A stretch of 64,000 bases of DNA from Mesorhizobium sp. J428 (GTDB taxonomy: Bacteria > Pseudomonadota > Alphaproteobacteria > Rhizobiales > Rhizobiaceae), in the NCBI RefSeq assembly GCF_024699925.1, contig NZ_JAJOMX010000001.1, positions 4,502,001-4,566,000 on the forward strand, written 5' to 3'. How positions within the stretch are numbered: position 1 is the stretch's first letter; every line of letters begins with the position of its first letter. Under the pieces are notes generated by a model that was given only the letters and a program-made list of their open reading frames with translations, did no database searches and was not told the origin of the DNA. The position numbers and the translations under genes were made by a program. Below are positions 10,944-20,410 of the stretch, in pieces.

Positions 10944-12278
10944 ATGGCATCAGCAGCCGAGCAGCTTGCCTCGAACCTCAATTTTGCGGCCTTCGCCAAG
11001 GCGGAGGACCTCAAGAAGCGCATCTGGTTCACGCTCGGCGCCCTGCTTGTCTATCGCCTCGGCACCTATATCCCGATCCCCGGCATCAACCCGGACGCCT
11101 TCGCACAGGCCTTCGCGGGCCAGTCGCGCGGCGTGCTCGGCATCTTCAACATGTTCGCGGGCGGCGCGGTCGAGCGCATGGCGATCTTCGCGCTCGGCAT
11201 CATGCCTTACATCTCCGCCTCCATCATAATGCAGCTGATGACGTCGGTCGTCCCGACGCTCGAACAGCTGAAGAAGGAAGGCGAGCAGGGCCGCAAGGTC
11301 ATCAACCAGTACACCCGCTACGGCACCGTGCTGCTGGCCACCGTGCAGGCCTACGGTATCGCGGTCGGCCTTGAAGGCGGAACGGGCATCGTCACCGACC
11401 CGGGCTGGTTCTTCAAGCTGTCCGCCGTGATCACGCTCGTCGGCGGCACGATGTTCCTGATGTGGCTCGGCGAGCAGATCACCGCTCGCGGCATCGGCAA
11501 CGGCATCTCGCTGATCATCTTCGCCGGCATCGTGGCTGGCCTGCCGTCGGCGCTGTCCGGCACGCTGGAACTCGGCCGCACCGGCGCGCTGTCGACCGGC
11601 CTGATCCTGGCGATCATCGTGCTCGCGGTTGTGGTGATCGCGCTGATCGTGTTCTTCGAGCGCGCGCAGCGCAGGCTGCTGATCCAGTATCCAAAGCGCC
11701 AGGTCGGCAACCGCATGTTCCAGGGCGACACCTCGCACCTGCCGCTGAAGCTGAACACCGCCGGCGTCATCCCGCCGATCTTTGCTTCCTCGCTGCTGCT
11801 CCTGCCCGCGACCGTGGCCGGCTTCTCCGACACGACCACGATGCCGGGCTGGGCGAGCTCGATCCTGGCCGCGCTCGGCCATGGCCAGCCGCTCTACATG
11901 GCGCTCTATGCGGCGATGATCGTCTTCTTCGCCTTCTTCTACACGGCGATCGTGTTCAATCCGAAGGACACGGCCGACCAGCTGAAGAAGCATTCCGGCT
12001 TCATCCCCGGCTATCGTCCGGGCGAGCGAACGGCCGAATACATCGATTACGTGCTGACCCGCATCACGGTCGTCGGGGCGATCTATCTCGTCGTGATCTG
12101 CCTGTTACCCGAATTTCTTATTTCGGCGACCGGCGTTCCGTTCTATCTCGGAGGCACGTCGCTGCTGATCGTCGTGAGCGTCACGCTCGACACGGTGGCG
12201 CAGATCCAGGGTCATCTGATCGCCCATCAGTATGAAGGGCTGATCAAGAAGTCGAAGTTGCGGGGGGGCAAGAGATAG
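10944..12278 (+). CDS. secY: Preprotein translocase channel subunit SecY
   Basis: SecY is the inner-membrane pore of the Sec translocon. The 444-residue protein has ten predicted membrane helices. Family motifs include [20 protein letters not shown] (helix 1 region), MLWLGEQIT-like [20 protein letters not shown], and the cytoplasmic loop [20 protein letters not shown]. The start at 10944 follows GGAGATTCCCC. It is followed directly, two bases later, by adk. Confidence 0.98.
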   Translation: MASAAEQLASNLNFAAFAKAEDLKKRIWFTLGALLVYRLGTYIPIPGINPDAFAQAFAGQSRGVLGIFNMFAGGAVERMAIFALGIMPYISASIIMQLMTSVVPTLEQLKKEGEQGRKVINQYTRYGTVLLATVQAYGIAVGLEGGTGIVTDPGWFFKLSAVITLVGGTMFLMWLGEQITARGIGNGISLIIFAGIVAGLPSALSGTLELGRTGALSTGLILAIIVLAVVVIALIVFFERAQRRLLIQYPKRQVGNRMFQGDTSHLPLKLNTAGVIPPIFASSLLLLPATVAGFSDTTTMPGWASSILAALGHGQPLYMALYAAMIVFFAFFYTAIVFNPKDTADQLKKHSGFIPGYRPGERTAEYIDYVLTRITVVGAIYLVVICLLPEFLISATGVPFYLGGTSLLIVVSVTLDTVAQIQGHLIAHQYEGLIKKSKLRGGKR

Positions 12279-12279
12279 A

Positions 12280-12867
12280 ATGAAGCTGATACTGCTGGGC
12301 CCGCCGGGGGCGGGCAAGGGGACGCAGGCACAGCGGCTGGTCGAGAAGCACGGAATACCGCAGCTTTCCACGGGCGACATGCTGCGCGCGGCGGTGAAGG
12401 CCGGCACCGAGGTCGGCAAGCGCGCCAAGGCGGTGATGGATGCCGGCGAACTGGTGTCGGACGAGATCGTCAATGCGATCGTCGCCGAACGCATCGACCA
12501 GCCCGACTGCAAGAAGGGCTTCATTCTCGACGGCTATCCGCGCACGCTGGTCCAGGCCGATTCGGTCGAGAAGATGCTGGCCGAGCGCGGCCTAAAGCTC
12601 GATATGGTCATCGAGCTCGTCGTCGACGACAAGGCGCTGGTCGGCCGCATCGTCAAGCGCGCGGAAGAGGCTGCCGCTGCCGGCCAGCCGGTCCGCAAGG
12701 ACGACAATCCCGAGGTGTTCGAGGAGCGCCTGCGCGAATATTACAAGAAGACCGCGCCGCTGATCGGCTACTACTATGCCAAGGGCCTGCTCAAGGGCGT
12801 GGACGGCATGGCTTCGATCGACGACGTGACGACGCAGATCGAAGCGCTGCTCGCCTCGAACAAGTGA
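12280..12867 (+). CDS. adk: Adenylate kinase, short-LID form
   Basis: Adenylate kinase interconverts ATP + AMP and 2 ADP. The 195-residue protein has the P-loop [12 protein letters not shown] (residues 6-17), the AMP-binding [10 protein letters not shown] and the [10 protein letters not shown] segment. The lid is the short type without a zinc site, usual in alphaproteobacteria. It is co-transcribed with secY. Confidence 0.98.
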   Translation: MKLILLGPPGAGKGTQAQRLVEKHGIPQLSTGDMLRAAVKAGTEVGKRAKAVMDAGELVSDEIVNAIVAERIDQPDCKKGFILDGYPRTLVQADSVEKMLAERGLKLDMVIELVVDDKALVGRIVKRAEEAAAAGQPVRKDDNPEVFEERLREYYKKTAPLIGYYYAKGLLKGVDGMASIDDVTTQIEALLASNK

Positions 12868-12877
12868 CATTCAGCGG

Positions 12878-12906
12878 TTGACGGGGAGGGCGTGTTGCAC
12901 TATAGC
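12878..12906 (+). promoter_or_regulatory. Candidate sigma-70-type promoter for rpsM-rpsK-rpoA-rplQ
   Basis: TTGACG at 12878-12883 and TATAGC at 12901-12906 are separated by 17 bases. They lie just after the adk stop and 144 bases before rpsM. The wide gap (182 bases) in an otherwise tight cluster supports a separate promoter for the alpha operon. No experimental support can be seen from sequence alone. Confidence 0.55.
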
Positions 12907-13049
12907 GGCGCGTCTCCCATCAGATCGCATGGTTGGATGGTCCGCAAGGACATGTCCGTGCTTTGATCGGAACACCCGCAAGGGCCGGCCTCCACCGGAC
13001 GCGGGACACAACAACAATGCCAGCCCGACTGGCTCACATGGAGATGAAG

Positions 13050-13418
13050 ATGGCTCGTATAGCCGGCGTCAACATTCCGACCAACAAGCGCGTGATCATC
13101 GCGCTGCAGTATATCCATGGCATCGGCCCGAAGTTCGCGGCCGAGATCATCGAGAAGGTCGGCATCCCCGCGGAGCGTCGCGTCAACCAGCTCACCGACG
13201 CTGAGGTGCTGCAGATCCGCGAAGCGATCGACCGCGACTACAAGGTCGAGGGTGACCTGCGTCGCGAAGTGTCGATGAACATCAAGCGCCTGATGGACCT
13301 CGGCTGCTACCGCGGCCTGCGCCATCGTCGTTCGCTGCCGGTCCGCGGCCAGCGCACCCACACGAACGCCCGCACCCGCAAGGGTCCGGCGAAGCCCATC
13401 GCGGGCAAGAAGAAGTAA
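13050..13418 (+). CDS. rpsM: 30S ribosomal protein S13
   Basis: S13 contacts P-site tRNA and bridges the subunits. The start is the ATG at 13050 ([20 protein letters not shown]). Earlier in-frame ATGs at 13038 and upstream lack family similarity. The helix-two-turn-helix and basic tail ([20 protein letters not shown]) are present. Length is 122 residues. Confidence 0.96.
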   Translation: MARIAGVNIPTNKRVIIALQYIHGIGPKFAAEIIEKVGIPAERRVNQLTDAEVLQIREAIDRDYKVEGDLRREVSMNIKRLMDLGCYRGLRHRRSLPVRGQRTHTNARTRKGPAKPIAGKKK

Positions 13419-13420
13419 TT

Positions 13421-13520
13421 TAGGGGAGTATGGGAGATGCGGGAGTAAGGCAGTAGGGAAGACGGTGCGGAAATCCGCGACCAACATACTCCCTTACTGC
13501 CCTATTCCCCTGCTCCCCTC
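13421..13520. repeat. Imperfect palindromic repeat element between rpsM and rpsK
   Basis: The left half is built of degenerate G-rich 7-8-base units (GGGAGTAT, GGGAGATG, GGGAGTAA, GGCAGTAG). The right half carries their complements (ATACTCCC, TTACTGCC, CTATTCCC, CTGCTCCCC), with a short unrelated centre. The RNA would fold into one long imperfect hairpin between two ribosomal genes. Similar but differently worded elements lie at 15073-15129 and 53474-53565. Confidence 0.7.
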
Positions 13521-13573
13521 TCTTCTGGTGTAGCCGCTGGCATTACGGCGGCGTAGAGATCGAAAGGCAAGAC

Positions 13574-13963
13574 ATGGCCAAGGAAGCCGCACGCGTCCGC
13601 CGTCGCGAACGCAAGAACATTTCGACGGGCGTCGCGCACGTCAACTCGACGTTCAACAACACGATGATCACCATCACCGACGCGCAGGGCAATGCGATTG
13701 CCTGGTCGTCGGCAGGTGCCCAGGGCTTCAAGGGTTCGCGCAAGTCGACCCCGTTCGCCGCCCAGATGGCCGCCGAGGATTGCGCCAAGAAGGCGCAGGA
13801 GCACGGCATGCGCATGCTGGAGGTCGAGGTCTGCGGTCCGGGTTCGGGTCGTGAGTCCGCCCTTCGCGCGCTGCAGGCTGCGGGCTTTACCATTACGTCG
13901 ATCCGCGACGTGACGCCGATCCCGCACAATGGCTGCCGCCCGCGCAAGAAGCGCCGCGTCTGA
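13574..13963 (+). CDS. rpsK: 30S ribosomal protein S11
   Basis: S11 forms part of the mRNA exit platform. The 129-residue protein contains [19 protein letters not shown] and the C-terminal [18 protein letters not shown], both signatures of the family. The ATG follows AAAGGCAAGAC. Confidence 0.98.
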   Translation: MAKEAARVRRRERKNISTGVAHVNSTFNNTMITITDAQGNAIAWSSAGAQGFKGSRKSTPFAAQMAAEDCAKKAQEHGMRMLEVEVCGPGSGRESALRALQAAGFTITSIRDVTPIPHNGCRPRKKRRV

Positions 13964-14063
13964 AATTTCATATTCCCGCCGGCGGCGCCCATGGGGCGCC
14001 GAAGGCATTTTCCAGATCGCTCGTCACGATTGGATAGTGACGAGGTAACGGAAGGACATACAG

Positions 14064-15170
14064 ATGATCCAGAAAAACTGGCAGGACCTGATCAAGCCGA
14101 ACAAGGTCGAGTTCTCCTCGAAGGGCAAGACCATGACGTCGCTGGTCGCCGAGCCGCTCGAGCGCGGCTTCGGCTTGACCCTCGGCAACGCGCTGCGTCG
14201 CGTTCTCCTCTCGTCGCTGCGTGGCGCGGCCGTGACCGCGGTGCAGATCGACGGCGTGTTGCATGAGTTCTCCTCGATCGCCGGCGTGCGCGAGGACGTC
14301 ACCGACATCGTGCTGAACATCAAGGAAATCGCCATCAAGATGGAAGGCGATGGTCCCAAGCGCATGGTCGTGCGCAAGCAGGGCCCGGGCTATGTCACCG
14401 CCGGTGACATCCAGACCGTGGGCGACGTCGAGATCCTGAACCCCGACCACGTGATCTGCACCCTCGACGAGGGTGCCGAGATCCGCATGGAGTTCACGGT
14501 CGACACTGGCAAGGGCTATGTGCCCGCCGAGCGCAACCGCGCCGACGACGCGCCGATCGGGCTCATCCCGGTCGACTCGCTCTACTCGCCGGTCAAGAAG
14601 GTCTCTTACAAGGTCGAGAACACCCGCGAGGGCCAGGTTCTCGACTACGACAAGCTGACGCTGTCGATCGAGACCGACGGCTCGATCACGGGCGAGGACG
14701 CCGTGGCTTTCGCCGCGCGCATCCTGCAGGACCAGCTCTCGCTGTTCGTCAACTTCGACGAGCCCCAGAAGGAGCAGGCGACGGAAGCCGTCACCGAGCT
14801 CGCCTTCAACCCGGCGCTGCTTAAGAAGGTCGACGAGCTCGAACTGTCGGTCCGCTCGGCGAACTGCCTGAAGAACGACAACATCGTCTACATCGGCGAC
14901 CTGATCCAGAAGACCGAGGCGGAGATGCTGCGCACCCCGAACTTCGGCCGCAAGTCGCTCAACGAGATCAAGGAAGTGCTCGCGGCAATGGGCCTGCATC
15001 TCGGCATGGAAGTGCCGGACTGGCCGCCGGAGAACATCGAAGACCTCGCCAAGCGCTACGAAGACCAGATACTGAGGCGAATGGCGAATGGCGAAATGGG
15101 GCACCCCACTCGCCACTCCCCACTCGCGGAACGAAACACCGGGCCAACGCCCAGAACCCTTAGGAGATAA
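14064..15170 (+). CDS. rpoA: RNA polymerase alpha subunit, 3' frame extended by an inserted base
   Basis: Alpha nucleates RNA polymerase assembly and its C-domain contacts UP elements and activators. The N-domain ([20 protein letters not shown]) and C-domain ([24 protein letters not shown] [19 protein letters not shown]) are intact. The homologous protein should end ...AKRYEDQY. Here an extra A at 15069 converts CAG-TAC-TGA into CAG-ATA-CTG. The frame therefore runs 31 more codons through an intergenic palindromic repeat to 15170. Without that base the gene ends at 15075 with exactly 336 residues, the usual rhizobial length. The tail is most likely artefactual. Confidence 0.95.
   Translation: MIQKNWQDLIKPNKVEFSSKGKTMTSLVAEPLERGFGLTLGNALRRVLLSSLRGAAVTAVQIDGVLHEFSSIAGVREDVTDIVLNIKEIAIKMEGDGPKRMVVRKQGPGYVTAGDIQTVGDVEILNPDHVICTLDEGAEIRMEFTVDTGKGYVPAERNRADDAPIGLIPVDSLYSPVKKVSYKVENTREGQVLDYDKLTLSIETDGSITGEDAVAFAARILQDQLSLFVNFDEPQKEQATEAVTELAFNPALLKKVDELELSVRSANCLKNDNIVYIGDLIQKTEAEMLRTPNFGRKSLNEIKEVLAAMGLHLGMEVPDWPPENIEDLAKRYEDQILRRMANGEMGHPTRHSPLAERNTGPTPRTLRR
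15073..15129. repeat. Palindromic repeat element at the rpoA 3' end
   Basis: Tandem GCGAATG-type units (GGCGAATGGCGAATGGCGAA, then ATGGGG) are followed at once by the inverse set (CCCCACTCGCCACTCCCC, ACTCGC). It is the same architecture as 13421-13520 and 53474-53565 with a different unit sequence. It fills most of the rpoA-rplQ gap. Confidence 0.7.
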
Positions 15171-15173
15171 GCC

Positions 15174-15602
15174 ATGCGCCATGGACGTTCCGGCCGCCGG
15201 CTGAACCGCACCGTCAGTCACCGTAAGGCCCTGTTCTCGAACATGGCCGCATCCCTCATCGAGCACGAGCAGATCCTCACCACGCTGCCCAAGGCCAAGG
15301 AACTTCGCCCGATCGTGGAGAAGCTCGTGACGCTGGGCAAGCGCGGCGACCTGCACGCCCGCCGCCAGGTGATCTCGGCCATCGGCTCCGACACGCTGGC
15401 CAAGCGCCTGTTCGAGACGATCGCGCCCCGCTATGCCTCGCGCAACGGCGGCTACCTGCGCATCATGAAGGCGGGCTTCCGTCACGGCGACAACGCCGCG
15501 ATGGCGGTGATCGAGTTCGTCGACCGCGACGTCTCGGCCAAGGGTGCGGCCGACCGCGCCCGCACCGAGGCTGAAGCCGCTGCCGAGAGCGAAGCCGCCT
15601 GA
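15174..15602 (+). CDS. rplQ: 50S ribosomal protein L17
   Basis: L17 lies near the tunnel exit. The 142-residue product starts [20 protein letters not shown] and has the family segment [20 protein letters not shown]. The acidic, Ala-rich tail ([12 protein letters not shown]) is common in rhizobia. It is the last gene of the alpha operon and is followed by a strong terminator. Confidence 0.98.
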   Translation: MRHGRSGRRLNRTVSHRKALFSNMAASLIEHEQILTTLPKAKELRPIVEKLVTLGKRGDLHARRQVISAIGSDTLAKRLFETIAPRYASRNGGYLRIMKAGFRHGDNAAMAVIEFVDRDVSAKGAADRARTEAEAAAESEAA

Positions 15603-15628
15603 TCGGCTTCGCATCGGGATGAATGACG

Positions 15629-15654
15629 AAGGGCCCGAAAGGGCCCTTTTGTTT
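15629..15654 (+). terminator. Rho-independent terminator after rplQ
   Basis: AAGGGCCC at 15629-15636, a GAAA tetraloop and GGGCCCTT make an eight-pair stem, followed by TTTTGTTT. It lies 27 bases after the rplQ stop and closes the ribosomal supercluster. Confidence 0.92.
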
Positions 15655-15714
15655 GTCTGGTGCACACGCCAACGGCGAGCGTCGGACAGTGGCCAGTTCA
15701 ATGATCCACACCTG

Positions 15715-16218
15715 CTATTCGGAGGTGCCGGCGCTTCCGGACCTGCTCCGTCCCGCAAGCAGAACGATCAGGTAGATTAGCGATATCTGCATCGTTAGGC
15801 TCGCTAGGAATATCGCAAACGTGGCCCAACCGGGCAAAGCGAGCATCCCCTGCAGATTTGTCGGGGAGGTTACAGAGGTAGCAACTGTCAACGCAACGGG
15901 CGGGAGCGCCCAGAAGGGCGATTTTGCTCGGTCTCTCAACCGCCGGACGACCGACGCTGCGAGCAGCATTGTTGCTATTGCGGTAAACAGAAGTGACCAG
16001 AGTATCATGCCCGACATGTCGATGGCGAATACGTCCTCGGGTCGGCTCGACCCGGTCACCATTCGCTCCATCTCGGGGAGCACGATTGTCATCATCGCGG
16101 CATAGAGGAGAACGCAGACGGTTATCGCGTACGGCCAGAAAAGGCTGCGCGTGTCATATCCCGAGAAGCGCCAGAGGCTTGTGAGATTGTGTGCAATGGA
16201 GGTGAAAAACGCCTTCAC
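15715..16218 (-). CDS. DUF805-like four-helix membrane protein
   Basis: This is a 167-residue predicted inner-membrane protein of unknown role. The N-terminus (LWRFSGYDTRSLFWPYAITV) resembles the DUF805 pattern of a sugar-like RFSGR box followed by an aromatic-rich first helix. Four hydrophobic helices fit at roughly residues 27-45, 70-90, 100-118 and 130-155. The start is GTG at 16218 behind a clear GGAGG (on the minus strand), which decides the start. It faces rplQ convergently. The family assignment is from pattern memory and should be treated as tentative. Confidence 0.6.
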   Translation of the reverse strand: MKAFFTSIAHNLTSLWRFSGYDTRSLFWPYAITVCVLLYAAMMTIVLPEMERMVTGSSRPEDVFAIDMSGMILWSLLFTAIATMLLAASVVRRLRDRAKSPFWALPPVALTVATSVTSPTNLQGMLALPGWATFAIFLASLTMQISLIYLIVLLAGRSRSGSAGTSE

Positions 16219-16592
16219 GTGTCCTCCGAGTTTAGCCTCGTCCCCTGAGGTGTCTCTTACCTATCAAAGGTTGTGGTGCCGTGAACGCGGTCCGCGTGAC
16301 AGGGTGGAGAAATCTTTGCGCTCTATGTTCACACCTCTCTGACCCTTGAAGCAATCATCTTCCCCAGCGGCAAAGCAACTGCTCTCACCTGCCAGCACCT
16401 ATCTTGCTGACAAGGATAAGCAGGCGACTCTTGTCGACTGACGCATCGCGTGTGTGCTGTTGGTAGTGATGCTGCAAAACCCGTCGGTGCGCCACCGCCC
16501 GGGCCGGTGCCGCGGATGACAGCAGATGTGTTCGCGGCGAGGGTCCGAGGCCGGCGCATCGCCAAGCCATCGGACACATCCTGAAGCCGCGC
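16219..16592. other. Intergenic stretch with no recognisable gene
   Basis: These 374 bases lie between the divergent-facing 5' end of the DUF805-like gene and the 3' end of tyrS. Short open frames exist but none has a ribosome binding site or recognisable product. I see no repeat or RNA gene here. Confidence 0.6.
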
Positions 16593-17846
16593 CTACGCCG
16601 CCCGCACCAGCACGTGCTTCTTCTTGCCGAGCGACAGCTTGATCGCGCCGTTGTCGGCGAGGTCGGCGGCGGTGAGCTGCAGCCGCTCGTCCGACACGGG
16701 CCTGTCGTTCACCTTGACCGCGCCGCCCTGGACGTGGCGCCGCGCCTCCCCGTTGGAGGCGGCGAGGCCGGCCGTCACGAAGAGCGACAGGATGCCGACG
16801 CCGGCGTCCAGCGTCGATTGCGGCACGGTGACGGTCGGCAGGTCGTCGGAGACGCTGCCTTCCTCGAACGTCTTGCGGGCCGTCTCCGCCGCCTGTTCGG
16901 ACGCGGCGCGGCCGTGCAACATGGCGGTGATCTCGGTCGCGAGCACTTTCTTCGCCTCGTTGATCTCGGAGCCGCCAAGCGCCGCCAGCTTCGCGATCTC
17001 CGCTAGCGGCAGCGTTGTGTAGAGCTTGAGGAAGCGCTCGACGTCGGCGTCCTCGGTGTTGCGCCAGCATTGCCAGAAGTCGTAGGGGCTCAACATGTCC
17101 GGGTCGAGCCAGACCGCGCCGGAGGCCGTCTTGCCCATCTTGGCGCCGGAAGAACTCGTCAGGAGCGGCGTGGTCATGGCGTAAAGCTGCGGCGTGCCCA
17201 TGCGGTGGCCGAGGTCGATGCCGTTGACGATGTTGCCCCACTGGTCCGAGCCGCCCATCTGCAGCCGCGTTCCAAAGCGCTTGTTGAGCTCCACGAAGTC
17301 GTAGGCCTGGAGAATCATGTAGTTGAATTCAAGGAATGACAGCGACTGTTCGCGGTCGAGCCTCAGCTTGACGGAGTCAAAGGACAGCATCCGGTTGACG
17401 GAGAAATGCCGGCCGACATCGCGCAGGAATTCGACATAGTTGATCGTCATCAGCCAGTCGGCATTGTTGACCATCGTCGCTTTGCCGGGGCCTTCGCCGA
17501 AGGTGAGGTAGGGCTCGAAATTGCGGCGGATTCCGACGAGATTGTCCTCGATGTCCTGCGGCGTGAGCAGCTTGCGCGCCTCGTCCTTGAACGACGGGTC
17601 GCCGATCATCGATGTGCCGCCACCCATCAGCGCGATCGGCTTGTGGCCGGTCTTCTGCATCCAATGCAGCATCATGATCTGGATCAGCGAGCCGGCATGC
17701 AGGCTCTTCGCCGTCGCATCGAAGCCGATATAGGCCGACACGCTCTCCTTAGCGAACAGCTCGTCCAGCCCGGTCTCGTCGGAGATCTGGTGGATGAAGC
17801 CGCGCTCCGACATGGTGCGCAGGAATTCGGACTTGAAGGCGGACAT
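16593..17846 (-). CDS. tyrS: Tyrosyl-tRNA synthetase
   Basis: This class I synthetase charges tRNA-Tyr. The 417-residue protein has the HIGH-equivalent [10 protein letters not shown] (about residues 50-59), the tyrosine-binding [13 protein letters not shown] and GGSDQWGNI, the KMSKS-equivalent [10 protein letters not shown], and a C-terminal S4 RNA-binding domain (about residues 350-415, [11 protein letters not shown]). Length and order are those of bacterial TyrS. It is transcribed away from anmK, with a 96-base gap holding both promoters. Confidence 0.97.
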   Translation of the reverse strand: MSAFKSEFLRTMSERGFIHQISDETGLDELFAKESVSAYIGFDATAKSLHAGSLIQIMMLHWMQKTGHKPIALMGGGTSMIGDPSFKDEARKLLTPQDIEDNLVGIRRNFEPYLTFGEGPGKATMVNNADWLMTINYVEFLRDVGRHFSVNRMLSFDSVKLRLDREQSLSFLEFNYMILQAYDFVELNKRFGTRLQMGGSDQWGNIVNGIDLGHRMGTPQLYAMTTPLLTSSSGAKMGKTASGAVWLDPDMLSPYDFWQCWRNTEDADVERFLKLYTTLPLAEIAKLAALGGSEINEAKKVLATEITAMLHGRAASEQAAETARKTFEEGSVSDDLPTVTVPQSTLDAGVGILSLFVTAGLAASNGEARRHVQGGAVKVNDRPVSDERLQLTAADLADNGAIKLSLGKKKHVLVRAA

Positions 17847-17942
17847 GACAGACTTTCCGGACAGCGTTGGTGCGCGATGGTTGGCCCTAGCGCGCCCGCG
17901 CGTTTAGCATCAGTAGGCCCGGAATCACAAGGATTGAGGGAT

Positions 17943-19094
17943 ATGACGGCAATCTGTGCGATCGGGCTGATGAGCGGCACGTCGATGGACGGCATCGACC
18001 TCGCGGTCGTGGCGAGCGACGGCGCGGATCTCGTCGAACGCGGCCCGGCGCATTTCGTGCCCTACGAGGCCGCCTTCCGGCGGCGCATCGAGGCCTCGCT
18101 GGAAGACGCGAAGTCGATCGGGGAGAGAACGGAGCGGCCCGGCGGCCTTGCCGCGCTCGAACGGGAGATCACGCTCCGCCATGCCGCGGCCGTGGAGGCG
18201 TTCCGGTCCAGCTTGGCCGGGCGATGGGCCGACGTGGCGCTGATCGGCTTCCATGGCCAGACGGTGCTGCACAGACCCGAGCGCGGACTGACGGTGCAGC
18301 TTGGCGACGGCGAGCTGCTTGCCGATCGCACCGGCCTGCCGGTCGTCCACGACATGCGCGCCAACGACATGCTGCACGGCGGGCAGGGCGCGCCGCTGGT
18401 GCCCGCCTATCACGCCGCGCTCGCCCGCTCGCTGCCGCCGGATCTCCGCGAGAAGCTGCCCGTAGCCTTTGTCAATATCGGCGGCATCTCGAACGTCACC
18501 TGGGTGCCGGGGGAGGGCGATCCAGTAGCCTTCGATTCCGGGCCGGGCAATGCGCTGATCGACCAGTGGGTCGCGAGGGAGGGCGGGCTGCCCTTCGACG
18601 AGAACGGAATGATCGCGAGCGAAGGGGGCGTCGTGCAGGCGGTGGTCGAGGCCTATCTCGCGAGCCCGTTCTTCTCGCGCCCGGCGCCGAAGTCGCTCGA
18701 CCGCAACGACTTCGCGCTCGACAAGGTGCCGGGTCTGGAACTGGCCGACGGCGCGCGCACGCTCGCAGCGGTGTCGGCCGAAGCCATCCTGCGCGCGGCG
18801 GACCACATGCCAGCGGTCCCGAAACTGTGGATCATCTGCGGCGGCGGCCGAAAGAACCCGCATATCGTCGGCGACCTGCGCCGCGGCACGGAGCGTGAGG
18901 GCGGGATGGTCATCCTCGCCGAGGATGCGGGATTGAACGGCGACGCGATGGAGGCCGAGGCGTGGGCCTATCTCGCCATACGCGCAAGGCACGGCCTGCC
19001 GCTGACATTCCCGACGACCACGGGCTGCCGCTTGCCCGTGACCGGCGGTGCGCTGAGCCTGCCGTTCGAAACGTCAGGCGCTGTTAAGCGCTAG
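17943..19094 (+). CDS. anmK: Anhydro-N-acetylmuramic acid kinase
   Basis: AnmK phosphorylates and opens 1,6-anhydro-MurNAc during peptidoglycan recycling. The ATG at 17943 starts MTAICAIGLMSGTSMDGIDL, the family N-terminus with the phosphate-binding GLMSGTSMDG. Other family motifs are VNIGGISNVTWV and FDSGPGNALIDQW. The frame is open far upstream but that part runs antisense to tyrS. Length is 383 residues. Adjacency to tyrS is common in alphaproteobacteria. Confidence 0.96.
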   Translation: MTAICAIGLMSGTSMDGIDLAVVASDGADLVERGPAHFVPYEAAFRRRIEASLEDAKSIGERTERPGGLAALEREITLRHAAAVEAFRSSLAGRWADVALIGFHGQTVLHRPERGLTVQLGDGELLADRTGLPVVHDMRANDMLHGGQGAPLVPAYHAALARSLPPDLREKLPVAFVNIGGISNVTWVPGEGDPVAFDSGPGNALIDQWVAREGGLPFDENGMIASEGGVVQAVVEAYLASPFFSRPAPKSLDRNDFALDKVPGLELADGARTLAAVSAEAILRAADHMPAVPKLWIICGGGRKNPHIVGDLRRGTEREGGMVILAEDAGLNGDAMEAEAWAYLAIRARHGLPLTFPTTTGCRLPVTGGALSLPFETSGAVKR

Positions 19095-19466
19095 TTACTT
19101 CTTGGCGGCGGCCTTCGCCTTCGCCGGGGCCTTTGCCTTGGCCGGCGCCTTCGCCTTCACGGCGGCGGGCTTGGCAGCAGCGGCAGGCTTGGCCGCGGCC
19201 TTCGGCGCAGCGGCGGCCTTTGCCGGCTTGGCGGCAGCCTTCGGTGCCGCTGCCTTGGCCGCAGGCTTCGCCGCGGCCTTCTTGGCGGTCGCCTCTACTG
19301 TCTCGACCGGCGCGTCGCCGACGTTCTTCTTGATCGACTCGATGGTCTTCAATGCCGAGGCCTTGGCCTTGTAGCTTTCGGACGTAAAGACGATCTCGCC
19401 ATTGGCCGCACGAAACCGGAAGCGCGTCTCACCTTTTTTGTCCTTGTAGACTTCGAACTTGCTCAC
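19095..19466 (-). CDS. DUF1508 (YegP-like) protein with a histone-H1-like Ala/Lys/Pro tail
   Basis: The first about 50 residues (FEVYKDKKGETRFRFRAANG, then IVFTSESYKAKASALKTIES) match the DUF1508/YegP fold, which in other proteins occurs as a stand-alone or duplicated domain of unknown function. The remaining about 70 residues are repeats of Ala, Lys and Pro (AAAKPAAK, KAKAPAKAKAPAKAK) like histone H1 or bacterial Hc1/AlgP tails, suggesting nucleic-acid binding. The start is GTG at 19466, behind AGGGGGACCCTACA. The frame is open to an ATG at 19520, but that start lacks a good site. Function unknown. Confidence 0.8.
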   Translation of the reverse strand: MSKFEVYKDKKGETRFRFRAANGEIVFTSESYKAKASALKTIESIKKNVGDAPVETVEATAKKAAAKPAAKAAAPKAAAKPAKAAAAPKAAAKPAAAAKPAAVKAKAPAKAKAPAKAKAAAKK

Positions 19467-19566
19467 TGTAGGGTCCCCCTCGTTTGGAGCGGTGATTCGT
19501 TCACCGGCAAAAAGTGACACTTAGTCACTCCCCTGTCGAGCAATGCCGTTGTTGCGGCGCACACAG

Positions 19567-19607
19567 AAGAACAGGCTGGAAGCACTTCCTCCTTCCAGCC
19601 TGTTCTT
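19567..19607 (-). terminator. 16-bp hairpin downstream of the alpha/beta hydrolase gene
   Basis: AAGAACAGGCTGGAAG (19567-19582) and its perfect complement (19592-19607) are separated by nine bases. On the minus strand the hairpin follows the hydrolase stop by 22 bases. No long U-run is visible, so it could be a terminator or an mRNA-stabilising stem. Confidence 0.7.
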
Positions 19608-19628
19608 GGCGATGCTGCTGTGAGCTGC

Positions 19629-20303
19629 TTAGCGCAGCCGCTTCGGCCGTGGGTCGGCGAGTTCGCCCGCGAGCCGGCGGTCGAGATAGTCCGAGCATTC
19701 CTCGATCAGCACGTCGGCGTCGTTCGAGAAGAAATGGTTCGCGCCCGGGATGGTCTTCTGCGTGATCGTGATGCCCTTCTGCGTGTGCAGCTTGTCGACG
19801 AGGCCCTGCACATCCTTGGGCGGCGCGACCTTGTCGGCGTCGCCGTGGATGATCAGGCCCGACGACGGGCAGGGGGCCAGGAACGAGAAGTCGTAGATGT
19901 TCGGCTGCGGCGCGACCGAGATGAAGCCCTCGACCTCGGGCCGGCGCATCAGGAGTTGCATGCCGATCCAGGCGCCGAAGGAGTAGCCGGCGACCCAGCA
20001 GCTCTTCGAATCCGGATGCAGCGACTGCACCCAGTCGAGTGCTGCGGCCGCATCCGACAGCTCGCCGGAACCGTGGTCGAACTCGCCCTGGCTGCGGCCG
20101 ATGCCTCGGAAGTTGAAGCGGAGCGTGGTGAAGCTGCGCTTCTGGAACATGTAGAACAGGTCGTAGACGATCTTGTTGTTCATCGTGCCGCCGAACTGCG
20201 GATGTGGATGCAGAACGATGGCGATCGGGGCGTTCTTTTCCGTCGAGGGCTGATAACGTCCTTCGAGGCGGCCGGCGGGGCCGTTGAAAATCACTTCAGG
20301 CAT
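19629..20303 (-). CDS. Alpha/beta hydrolase, dienelactone-hydrolase-like
   Basis: This 224-residue cytoplasmic hydrolase has the nucleophile elbow GYSFG, an early oxyanion region HPHPQFGGTMNNKIV, the acid in HGDADKVAPP and the His in GANHFF, so the catalytic triad is complete. RFNFRGIGRSQGEFDHG is the hallmark of a conserved proteobacterial family of unknown substrate. It is divergent from the suf operon and shares the 215-base upstream region with the Irr-type box. Neighbourhood next to the Suf cysteine desulfurase is common in rhizobia, but the role is not known. Confidence 0.85.
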   Translation of the reverse strand: MPEVIFNGPAGRLEGRYQPSTEKNAPIAIVLHPHPQFGGTMNNKIVYDLFYMFQKRSFTTLRFNFRGIGRSQGEFDHGSGELSDAAAALDWVQSLHPDSKSCWVAGYSFGAWIGMQLLMRRPEVEGFISVAPQPNIYDFSFLAPCPSSGLIIHGDADKVAPPKDVQGLVDKLHTQKGITITQKTIPGANHFFSNDADVLIEECSDYLDRRLAGELADPRPKRLR

Positions 20304-20387
20304 ATATACTCCAACTGTCGCTCCGGCTGTACGGCTCGACCTTCACGGGTTCCGGCTTGACGCCGGGGCGGGCAGCCTAATAACCAG

Positions 20388-20404
20388 TTTAGAATTGTTC
20401 AAAA
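20388..20404. promoter_or_regulatory. Irr-type iron control element upstream of the suf operon
   Basis: TTTAGAATTGTTCAAAA differs by one base from the Irr-box pattern TTTAGAA-N3-TTCTAAA as I recall it from rhizobia. The dyad extends to 20385-20407 with outer CAG and CTG, giving nine of ten paired positions in each arm. It lies about 115 bases before the cysteine desulfurase start, where the haem/iron-responsive regulator Irr would act on suf. The regulator itself is not in the window. Confidence 0.7.
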
Positions 20405-20410
20405 CTGGGC

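Noticed and set aside
13968-15758. Long minus-strand open frame opposite rpoA and rplQ
   Set aside because: Antisense to two ribosomal-operon genes and through a palindromic repeat. Composition is typical of antisense frames in high-GC DNA.
15715-16592. Additional genes in the rplQ-tyrS gap on the + strand
   Set aside because: Short + strand frames lie opposite the DUF805-like gene and lack start signals. 16219-16592 has no convincing CDS on either strand.
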